A stretch of DNA of 64,000 nucleotides from Pseudeuparius sepicola (Eukaryota > Arthropoda > Insecta > Coleoptera > Anthribidae), in contig OY987299.1 of the NCBI GenBank assembly GCA_963920635.1, forward strand, positions 117,429,373 to 117,493,372, in the 5' to 3' direction. Positions 46,501-58,500 of the stretch are shown here, piece by piece (position 1 is the first letter of the stretch; every line of letters begins with the position of its first letter). The notes beneath the pieces are model-generated. The model searched no databases and had not been told where the DNA came from. It worked only from the letters and a program-made list of their open reading frames with translations. The translations under genes and the position numbers were made by a program.

Positions 46501-49500
46501 ACGATTTTTATGGGCTCACACTAAAACCAATTTCGAAATTTCTATTGGTCACCATTGTTCTATAAAAGAAGACTTCTTGGCTACAAATGTTATGAGTCAT
46601 AGCATTGAATGATTATTCCCTCACTCAAGGGTCATAGTGAACCAAAAAAATACCACCAGTTAACAAGAATATGTTTTGCTTGGAATTTATTTTCGTTCCT
46701 TTAAACTGTTTGACCATGAATATTTGAAAAATTTTCGCCTGCGGCGCAATTTTGTACCACAAAGATTCAATTTGTTATTTTTTTAATTTCTAACTACCTC
46801 CCAACTAAAAAGTTTAGCTTTTTGGGCAAAGGTAAAAAATTGAGAGGAAAGATAACGCGTTTTTTAAACTTAGCACCCGGCGGTAGTCAAGCTAAAACCG
46901 GTGCTGGGGATCACCATCTGCCAGGTCCGTATACCGGCCAAATTTGTTGTTTACATTGTGCGGGTGTACTTGTTCGTTGCGGTTGCGTTGTGCTGGTTTT
47001 TTAACCTGCGGCTGATAAATAGCAATTTATATTTATTGTTATCTATATTTATTTATTGTTTTATTTGCCTAAGACACAAATTACTGTTCGTATACAGGGT
47101 GTAACTAAACTGATGGTCAAAAATAAAACCACGTATTCTTGGAGTCAAAATAAGGGCACTTCTTCATATATTTTTTTCTCCTACGGGCCATAGTTTTTTT
47201 TATACAGAGCGTAGAAGTTTGGAGAAAAATACACATATTTATTAGTATTTCTAGAAGTATACGAGATATTTTCTTCAAACTTGGCGTGTCACATGAGCAG
47301 ATGAGCCGTCAAACTTAAGGTTGACATGAAGCTTCTGAGGCTCCCAGTTGCGGAGATACAGGGTGTTGGTAAAATTAATTAGTTCAGAAAAATATGAATA
47401 CCCTGTATAATCGCATTTTTTAATTTGTTTTGAGTGGTCAATAGAATGGTTAACAAAAAGGATCTCTTAGTATTTTTACTATTTTTTCATATTCGCAGCC
47501 GCTTTTTAATTATTTTTAAAATACACGCAACTATGCGTTTCCGCATGTTTATTATTGCCATTGGCAAGTGCATATCAGTCAATTCATTAATGAAAATATA
47601 ATTTTTCAAAATATTGATACTAATGTGCAAAGTTGGCAGCCAAATGATTCAAATAATGCCAAGTTTAATTGACATCCACAGATTGTTAGATTTATTCTTA
47701 AAATGACTTTTTTATTGCAGCATTGCCGTTCTTTGAAAATAATTAAAAAACGGCCGAGAATATGAAAAAATACTAAGATATACTTTTTGTTAACCATTGA
47801 ATTTACCATTCAAAACAAATTTAAAAAATGCGATTATACAGGGTATTCATATTTTTCTGAACTAATTAATTTTAATAACACCCTGTATCTCCGCAACTGG
47901 GGGCCTCATAAGCTTCATATTAACCTTAAATTTGACAACTCATCCGCTCATGTGACACGCCAAGTTTGAAGAAAATATCTCGTATACTTCTAGAGATACT
48001 AAGAAATGTGTGTATTTTTCTCTAAATTTCTACGCTCTGTATAAAAAAACTATGGCCCGTAGGAGAAAAAAAATATATGAAGAAGTGCCCTTATTTTGAC
48101 TCCCAAGAATACGTGGTTTCATTTTTGACCATCAGTTTAGTTACACCCTGTATAGTTCAAATATGGACGAGTAAAAATCGGTAAGACCGGAATCCTCTCT
48201 CAAATGGACAAGCTGATGTACAAATATGCATGCGCGGACAACTGATGTGGGGATGCTTCTCGTTGTGGCACTAATTTTCCAGTTTCAATATAGTTCGGTG
48301 GTCGGGCCTCACTCATGCAATAGTGTAACTTGTATCTACCCAATAGGCTAGGTTAGGTTGGCTGTTGACAACGTCAGATCAAAGATCCATTTATTCAACT
48401 ATGTTATTATGTAGTTCAAACTATTTGAATTCCCATAGTAAAAGCATTGGCATTTTTACGATGTAGATTAAACAAAAAATACACTCACCATAGTTATCAG
48501 ATCCATCATCTTCGCTATTATCCATGTCTGACTCGTCTTCTTCTTCATCCTAAGAAAAAGAACCATATGTAAAACAAATTTATACAAGAACTGATATAGC
48601 ACCAAACAAACCTTTGAATAAGCACGGAAAAAGTATTTTGGAATTTTAAACAAAAAATTGTAAACCTACAAAAATTCAAAACGAACAGTAATAAACGAAT
48701 ATATTAAATTTATAATCTATATAAATATGAGTGCAAACATAATTTCATTTATATCTGAGAGGCATTTCGAAGGTTCTTGTTCAGATTGACGCTGGTGTAC
48801 CTGTTCATCTTCATCATCCCGCCTCCTGCCGACATCGTACAGCCTCACCACGGATTCCTGCACGGAATTGTACATGCCCTGGTTCTCCACTATCGCTATC
48901 TGGGTGTCGTAGCGGTTCACCGCCAGATCGTAGATGTTCTTTTTCACATCGATAGTGGCTGCAATGGAATGGAAATCGTAAATTCAGTCGTTTGCGAGCA
49001 CAGAAAACTTAGCTCTACAACACATATGTCACATAGTTCTTAATCACATATGTCAAATAATGGACTCCAACTTCTGACTCAAAACACAAGTACCCAGAAC
49101 TTATCTTGAAATCATATTTTTCTGCAATACTATTTTACCTAGTTATAGTATATTTGATTGCAATACATAATCAAGAGATTTTGATAGCTTGATGGCTAAG
49201 AGCTTTGTGTTGTGAACATAGAGATAATATATATGTAGTGTTGGACAATGGTTTTTTTTCACTAGGTGGAAGTCAGGTAATTTGTACGATCTGGACCGAT
49301 ACTATATTAAAGACATTATGTCATATTTCATTGTTGTATGCAGACTGGAGTGGCGTTACTCGAGGAAAAAAATGGATACTTTATACAGGTTATAGGTATG
49401 TCCATGGTTATAGGTATGTCAGTTTCTGGCGTTTAGAATGCCCCATATTTTAAATGTCCAGCTTTATTAGCATTTACGTTCTTTTTTCAGTGACCAATTC

Positions 49501-52500
49501 TCATTGCAGTCAATATTTCGCAGTTTTGCCATATTAACAGAGTTTTTATAGGTAGATTTGTTTGTGGTAACATGAATTGCAGAAAAATAAACACTATTTT
49601 GGATGTGTTCAACCAGTTGAAGAAGCGAGAATTCTAGATATTATATTTTCGAATTGTATTCAATCTGAAGAAATAATGCAGCAGCAAACAACACATTTAC
49701 CCATATTTATTAAAAAAAAAACAAAAAGTAACAATCTAAAAATTTTTCTGAATAATTCAGTTAATTACACACTTAAATGACTACACTGTATATGCATATA
49801 GGTGGGACAAATGATTGTATTGGAAAAGCAGTAAAGTTTATTTTACGAGGGCCATGCTCAACATACACATAGACACTCAAACTTTGGTTGTCGATATTTT
49901 GTTGCATAAACAATACTTCCATTCACATAGTGATTTGGAAGTAATTAAAAACAGAAAATAAAGTCATTTACTGTAAAATTACCAATGAATAAAGAACCCC
50001 AGGAAGGAGCCAAAGCTCTATGGGCCTTATAAAATATGTGAGACGGAAATCGCCCTGTATGAAGACTAAATTTTGACAAAATATTTTTATATTTGACAGT
50101 TGTCACGGTGGTTTGTGCTATTAGATATTTGTGTAGTTCTTCGATAAGTACTTTTTGGAGATCTATTATGGTTAACTGTGCAGCCTAGGGCTATTCCGTG
50201 ACTACCAGAATAAAATGTTTGGGGGATAACATTCCATCGGTAAGTACTTTTGAAAACCGGAAACGGCATGCCGCCATATGCAGAGACTGGACCGGTCCAG
50301 CGTAAAGCCTAAATTTGCTCCTTCCTGGGGTTCTTTATTCATAGAAAATTACGAAGTCCAAATTATAGGTACATATTTGCATTAAAAAAAAGCATCTGTT
50401 GTCATAATCATGATCAGAAATTTTTAAAAGTTTTTAATTATATCTATGCAAATTTTAACAAAAAATATTGTATTATACATGGATGAAAACGAAAAGTAGT
50501 TTTTCATACTTCTGCGGTTCGCCAGTCTCGACTGCGCCCCGGCCGGCAAACTCAAGTTTTTGTCCTTACCATAAACTACTATTGTATCTCTGTTTATGAG
50601 AATATCCAAAAATAAAAGGTGGAAGCACATCGATGCTTTAATATGTTTTTTTCTTTTAAAATATATTGATGTAGTTGCATAATCTTTAATCTAAGCTTCA
50701 ATTTAAAAAAGTCAGTTCAATAGCTCCATTAGTTTTCAAGGTATGATGGGATACATACGAGTATAATGTAAACAGGATATTTACAAATTGCCAATATCTG
50801 GTATTTTTGCAAAGTAAAGAAGTCCTATCTCGTGGAAAGATGTCACAAACAGCCACTTTATATGTAGGATACACCCTATACAAAATGTATAATGCCCGAG
50901 CTGGTTCTACGCCGAAAAAAAAAACTGAACATGTTTAAGTTAATTCGCTTGCTCCAACAAACATTTGAAAACGTTTTAACGAATATCGCACTGTGCGTTA
51001 TTATTTTCACACAATAGGGAATCTACGAGTGGAGCACCCCTCGTACAAACGTGTAGTGGTTTTCATTTTGGAGAGGCAGGTCTGAGCATATAGACGAGGT
51101 TGATTTATACCCCGATTACTGTAAGAAGCCCCGATTTTGTCAGATGACATTCTCCACAAAATCCCTAGGAATTTTCTGTTAACCATGGGTATAACATTGG
51201 TATATGTGTCTCAAACAGTTAATGACGTCACTCGTTGATTTATGACGTGAAAAGTTACCCAAGTGATAAGAAAAAAAGAGCATAATAAAATAAAAACCCT
51301 ATTGCAATCACGATTATGCCGCTACAAATAAAAATAACTATGACTACAACTCATTTTAATAATAATTTCAAACGTCATGGAAACACTTTCGTTTTGGTAT
51401 TTTGTAATAATCAGCTGCTCTTGGCAGCGTCTAGGGGCGGACTCACGCAAATTTAGCTTCGGTGTGTCAAAGTGACAGTGAAGGTTTTCCAGATCGTTCA
51501 AACTGGTTCAAACATTCTACGTTTTGTGAGTTTTACCATCATCTGAGTTGTTCTTGTTCTTGTTACTTTTCGTATTATTAGTGCAAATGGGCTCGTTACT
51601 GACCTCAACTTATGACCCGGTTGCATTTTTTGCTGCATTGATGCCAACTTAGGATATCGAAATTACCAATTGACAGTCCCAGTAAGGACTTCTTAAAATA
51701 ATTTGAGTATATTAGACTTTGAAAGACCGGGTAGTACGGTTTTGGAATATTTTGAGTCTGCTCGAGTCTGACACAAAATAATAGAACAAAGGATCTGCTA
51801 ATCTACGTTCAATAATCTGTGGCAAAAGTAAGTAAAGGAAATTTAACTTTTTTGCAGAACCAAACCAACAGTAGGTCAAACATACCTTTCCAAAATTTTC
51901 AAATCCTGCTGCTCTTGATTAAACCTAAAACTAGCACTCACCTATACTGCTGTAGTCATTATAATCTAAAGTCTTAAAGCTCGAATCGAAGGCCGAATCA
52001 CCATCGTCCATCTCCTGTTCCATACCGATACCGTAAATCGCACTATTCACCGGTGAAAATATAACGGAACACTGGTTCAGTGCCGGCACAGTTTTCAACA
52101 GGTGGAAAGTCCTTATATCCCACACTTCTGTATTCGACACAATCTAGAAATGAAAGAAAAAAAACTCGTAAAACGGCACAAAAAAAAATTGCTCATAAAA
52201 AGTGCTAACCTCCAAACCATTTGGATGGAACACCCCGCTCTGTTGCTGGTTCAATTTGTCCAACTTATGAATTGGTTTTCCGGCGTTTACATCAAACAGC
52301 ACCCCGTCGGATAGTACCAACTCGTCGTTCCAACTAAACGTGGCTTTGTTTTTCGTATACTGGTTGCAAGTGGTAGGAACAAGTTTGGCAATCGAATTTC
52401 CAGAATTTATATCGTAAATCTGCAACAAAAATTCAGCAACATCCAAAAAAATACTACGACCGACTAGTACTTACTGTCGCAGTTTCATTCTTAGTACCTA

Positions 52501-55500
52501 TGATTTTATCCTGAGTAACTTTACTAAACTCTACGTGTTCCTCGTCCGCAAATGGCGTCCTGTAAAATAAGGTGTAAGTCAAACTGATAAAAGTGACAAA
52601 ACATTCCGGATTTGTGGACTCACTTTATCGCCGAATCTTTTAGATTCCACAGCGCAGATATGGGTCTACCCCAGGTGGAACTTGTCAAAAGTAGTTCACC
52701 CGAGCGATTCGGTTCTAAATGCAATATGTAATTTTCGTGGGCTTGGAACATGCTTTCCTCGTTACCAGTGTGGACGTTAAACGTCCTAACCTCGCCGTTG
52801 TAGTCGGCAACAATTATACTTCGATCGCCGGGCTAAAAAAACACAAAAAGGTATTATCACGATAATCACTACGATAGTAAAACTTACCAAATATTTGGCA
52901 CAAGTAAAGAACCCGTCTTCATTCTGCGATCGTATGGTTTGGACTGGGCAAAATCTCGAATGTATAAACCTACGATCCATGGTTTTTGACTGATATCCGA
53001 TCGCTCTTCTAGCACATCTAATTACAAAGTTGTTGGCTGTTGTTATTTTTGGTTTTGGATCGGGACACTTGTGAGGGCTAAAATAACAAAATTTCTTAAA
53101 ATAATACACTTTAATTTTGTTGAAAGTACTTACACGAAGAGATTGAACTGTGGACAAGTGGCCATGGGATTCTTACACAGGGCATGTTGATTGGTAAGAT
53201 ACTCAGTGATAATAGATTCTAAAGTAACTCTGGGTTGTTCGGAACAACCCTCTTCAAACAAGTTAGCACTGGGCAGTCTCAGGATGTGGTGCTCGTTGTT
53301 AATTTGTTTCTGTAATCTGGAGTTCTGTACTGGTGTGGTGGGAGGGTTTTGGATTTTTCTGCAAAAATTATATTTTGATATCAATATGAAGAGTACAATT
53401 CAGAAGTGTGGACCAATAGTGTTAGTCCAACTCAAAGCAGCGTATTTGCCGCAGAATTCGGAATGGTTTCGAGAGGAGGAATATAAAAAAAAGTGGTAAT
53501 AGTTCGTTTTCTATATTATAATTATTATTTTCACATTTGGGAATTTACCATTATATTGATTTAAGAAAAATTATGTGGAAGTAGATTCCAATGGTATAGG
53601 TGTTGCACAGGCATTAGAAAATAGTTAGTCCAAATCTCAGAGAAATAACCAAGGATAGAGGGAGCAACAGCTTCAAAATACATACGTTTGTAGTCAACCA
53701 ACATCTTATGCAAATTTACTGAAGTAAACAAACATCAGGCCTGTGTGTACAATGTTTACCTGAGGTAGGTTATATCCTGAGAAATATCAATTTAGCCACA
53801 TACCACCCACTCTCTGCGTCCCATTGTATACAAAATCAGTCACTATATCCTAAATATTAATAAATAGCCTATAAATTAACAGAAAAACAATTAAAAACGG
53901 GAAAAATGCATACGTAAACAATCTGAAAACTTGACATGCTGGGCATACACAAAACAAATACCGCTGAGTTAACGGACGCGGCGCCCGCGGCAGGCGCGGC
54001 ATCAACAGCAGCATTGCCATGTCGGGCGGTTTGAGGTATCTGTGACGATTTTATTAAATTGATAATTAGATACTATAATTACAGAGCAATTTAGTTTTAC
54101 TTTAAAATTGTTACATACAAGAAATTAATAACTACATTTGTTAATTTAGCGTTATGGGAGGTGTGCCTTCATTGAATCCCATTATTAAACCCTTCTATTT
54201 TGAAATGAAATGCTGTAAACAATGGAGTATGTGGCATCACTCAAAAAGATGTTGGCTTTGTTTACTTTTTGTTCTTGCTCCCTCTATCCTTGGTTATTTC
54301 TCTGAGGTCCAAATAATGACCTATTTTATATACTCAATAAATATGTCATGTGATAAAAAAATCTTCTCCCGATGATATGCCTCCCGAACCACTCTTGGAT
54401 ATAGCGTATTTTTTCTCATTTAACATTTTTTGGGGGCGCCGGAAGCATTGGAACCTCACCTGAAGACTCGAGGGAAGGTCTAATGATGCCGGCCCCACAG
54501 CCTCGAGCCGAAATAACTTCGCTATAACTCGACAAAAAATGGCAATTTCTGACAATCTCGTGACATTTTCCGAATAATTTTTAGGTAGACGTGGAGAACG
54601 ACACATAAAAACGATCTGATTTCACGGGGGGAAATGGCTTAATATCTCTCGAAATTTTCTCCTTGAAAATCCGAGAAGGTGTTAAATCTCTTAAGCGGAC
54701 TTTCTTCTCAGTTCCCATCACGATTTTCCTCCCCTTCGACCCTATTTAAGGATCTTTTTCGACTTGGTCATTGCAGAAACAATTTTCAGGGGCCACTTTA
54801 CCATCCTAAGATATCTTTGCCTCTTATGATTAGTTCTGGGCGCCAGGCGTTTATCAAAACAAACAAACCCCTCTATATTGTTTCTGCAAAAAAAATATTT
54901 CCTAAACGAACTCAGTACAAAATTGTTACCAGAGAGCATTTTTGACATTATTATAAAAAGAGGGTGGTCAAGATTGGGCGCAAAAGGTGAATTTGAGAAG
55001 AGCGAGTGATATTTTTATGTTTTTAGCATTATTTTGCAGAAACAAATTAAACGTTAATAGTTATGAAAGGTTGAAAATCTAAAAAAGTGAAAATATGTCA
55101 GTACATTGTGGGACTTGTGAGCAATATGGGAATTTACTATTAATTAAATAATATATTTAAAAGGAATTATATATAGTTGTCTCGCCGAATAGCCACGACG
55201 TTGACAGTTTGTTTGGCTAAACTCCCTAGACTGCCTGCAATAGCAGGAAAAACCAGCGAAGTATTATGGCTTAAGATGAATCGAAACCAAACCAATCTAT
55301 TTTTGTATTGTTGGCAACCTGATTTGTTGGTTGGTATAAACTAAATTACCAAGTGTCAATTCTGTGGACCCGTTATTTGGCAATACCTGTTGAGATGTTA
55401 TCTATGCAAAATTGGCTAAAATTACCAGGAATCTCTTAAGACCAATTTATTCTTTCGATTTTGAAAATATTGACAATTCCATGATTTTTCAGTAACTATC

Positions 55501-58500
55501 TCAAATAAATTTCAAACTATTTTAATGCAAATTGTAATTTATAAGTTTACTTACTTTATTAGTTTGATTGCTGATGAGGATGGAGCCCCTCCATTAATAG
55601 GCGTGACATTTTCAGATGAGGCCACTCGTTGTATGCTTGCAGACGAAAATGAGAGTCGCGACTAAAATAGAATAAAAATTGTAAATTCGCAATCGCAAAT
55701 ATACAGTGTGTTTCACTTCTAGTCGAGACAATTCATTATTTTTTTTAGTGGTTGACCGATTTCCAAAAACTTTTTTTAAAAATATAGTGCTCCGAAAGAT
55801 CTACATTTTGACACTAATGTTTTTCAGATTTATCTTTTCCATGGCCTACTACGATCAAAATTAAACCCCCAAAAACTGCAAAAGTACATTAGGCATTTTT
55901 TTAGGAAAATAATGAATCGCACAGTCGTATTGGCCATACCCGCAAACCCCACATACCATGTTTCACGGTCATAGCTTATAGAAAATAGCTTCAAACATGG
56001 CAAAAATACGGTCTTTCGAAGTACCCTGTACAAACACCGAGAGATATTTTAAAATTATTTCTTTGCAGCACACGATTCCATGGCCCTGCCTTATGCAATA
56101 AAAATACAAAAATCGAAAATAATCGTTTCTCTCTTGGTGTTTTTTTTACATTTTTTTTTACAATTTTAACTTATTCCTATTAAAAAACATAAACAATATT
56201 AAATTTGGAAAGTATTTTCAATAAAAAGCATTCTTTTTTATTTGACAAAATTTAAAAATTGATTGGTATCCACGTATCCAGGGTTCTCTTTATTGAAAAT
56301 ACTTTCTAAAATTTAATATTGTTTATGTTTTTTAATAGGCATAAGTTAAAATTGTAGAAAAAAATGTAAAAAAAAACACCAAGAGAAAAATCGATTTTTT
56401 TCGATTTTTGCATTTTTAATGCCAAGGCAGGGCCATGAAATCGTGAGAATTGATGGCTTATGTGAGCCCTAATCAAACTGCAAAGAAATAAATATAAAAT
56501 ATCTCTCAGTGTTTGTACAGAGTACTCTGAAAAACCGTATTTTTGCTATGTTTGAATCTATTTTTTGAGCGCCCTGTATAAGTTATGACCGTTAAACTTG
56601 GTGTGTGGGGTTTTCGAGTACGGACAATACGACTGCTATTCATTTTTTTTCTAAAAAAATGCCTAATGTACTTTTGCAGTTTTTGGGGGTATAATTTTGA
56701 TCGTAGTAGGTCATGGAAAAGACGAATCTGAAAAACATTAGTTTCAACATGTAGATCTTTCGGAGCACTATATTTTTAAAAAAGTATTTGAAAATCGGTC
56801 AACCCGTAAAAAAATAATGAACTGTCTCGACTTGAAGTGAAACACACTGTATGTTTCAAAATTATGAAAATTATTTGAATATAAATATATTTGAATTAAT
56901 TATTTATTTTTTAGTTTATAGACAATGTTAATTATCTTCAACTTACAAATTGTTGTTGTATCCTGTAATATGAAGAAAAAATGAAAATTGTAGGTCAATC
57001 CCTAGGAAAAGGATACACATATACTAAATATCTCTATTAAGTATGTGGTCATCATAAAGAATTCTTTTTCATTTTGATTTGAACGTGATACATAGAAAAT
57101 CAAGGTTAAATATCTGACATCATCTGTCAATGTGAAGAGGCCTAATGTGCCCCTGGTCTTAATACCGCCAACTTTGGGTAACTAAATTTAAAAAAATGCA
57201 TTTGTGGGATCTAGTTAAAGAGAGATTTTAATATATCAAAGGTATTTCTTAGTTAGCTCTTTTCTCATTTGAAGAGGCTCAAAAGTTAAATACTCTATTT
57301 CCACTGTAAACTCATCTTGTACTTACCCTGGTAGGAGTCAAATTAGAGCTGTATCTAAACTTGGTAGGATGCTGCGCCGACATAGAAGCTATAGCACCAC
57401 TCAAGTTCGCTTCCTTCAACAATATACCAGCCGTATCGCCCAACCCTTTAGTCACCAAATGTTGGTGGATCAACTGCAGCAACTGCTTATCGTTAAACTG
57501 GATTTTCGTTTGCGCCACCACGTTTGCTTTGTGTATTCTATGGATATTCGACAGGGTAACCTCCAAATCGCTCCCCCCGTATTTCGTTTTCCCCGATAAC
57601 CTTTCCAGCAGTTCTAGGGCGTGTTTTTGGAACATCACGTGCTCTTGGCGCTTTTCTTGGAGGATCGGGTCTCTCATCAAATCTAGAAAGCGGTGCCAGT
57701 CAAAATTTGTTCATTTCTGAAAATTTTACTTACTCTGTAGCTGACCACTGGTGAACAATGGCAACTTCGAAACTATTTGCCTGACCGTATCAGACCTGGC
57801 TAAACCTGCCAAAGCTTTGCAAGCCAATGTCCTTATGCAATCGGCATCAGTTATCGGAGTTTTCACATTCATGAGTTGCAACAGGACCATTATGCCGCTG
57901 TTCGAACGGACGCAGTCCCACACTTTTTGTATCAGGTCTTCGGAACTCTTAAATTTTAGCTTTTTGTTCGGAGAGGTGGTGGACTGGTTCATGGAGAATC
58001 GAGCTACAGTCCCGCCAACCTATGGAATATTGCGCAGAATTAAAGAAAACAAAGAGGAAATGATTATTTTTGTCAACTCACCCTATTTATAGGTGCACAG
58101 ACACAGTTAACAATAACCCTAAGAGCGGCCTTTTGGACATCGGCATCCGCTACAATTTCCCCTTCTGCGGCTCCCAAAATAATATGAATTCCTGAAAGAA
58201 AAGTGCCATAGAGGATACCATTTCCACATTTTCATACAATTTACTTTTTAAGTTTACGAGTCTAACAGCGGTGAGATCTTGGCAAAATATTGTTTTGTAG
58301 TAAACACTTTTTTATACAAAACCTTCATTTACAAGATACAGGGAGCCAAAGTTTTTTTTTAAATATAAGATAATGATAATATTATGTCTGATTAACGTTA
58401 ATGACATGCATAAAGTAGCATGAAATTTGTCAATGACAACTCATGGAGGAAGGATTATAATATGGTGTGCCTATGCACATATTATGTCAATAATTTTGCC

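Larger units (their letters stand above)
40519..48488 (-). other. DCAF1: DCAF1 intron of 8 kb
   Basis: Contains several foldbacks and MITEs listed separately. Between them (41660-42350, 42830-44430) only AT-rich sequence without a gene. Confidence 0.6.
48959..51941 (-). other. DCAF1: DCAF1 intron of 3 kb
   Basis: Holds a diverged MITE-like segment (49037-49140), an inverted repeat (49984-50343) and a repeat at 51105-51712. Otherwise nothing recognised. Confidence 0.55.

Noticed and set aside
55575..55600. CTGATGAGG motif at the DCAF1 exon 55555-55661
   Set aside because: No GAA core and no helix III; it is the complement of coding sequence.
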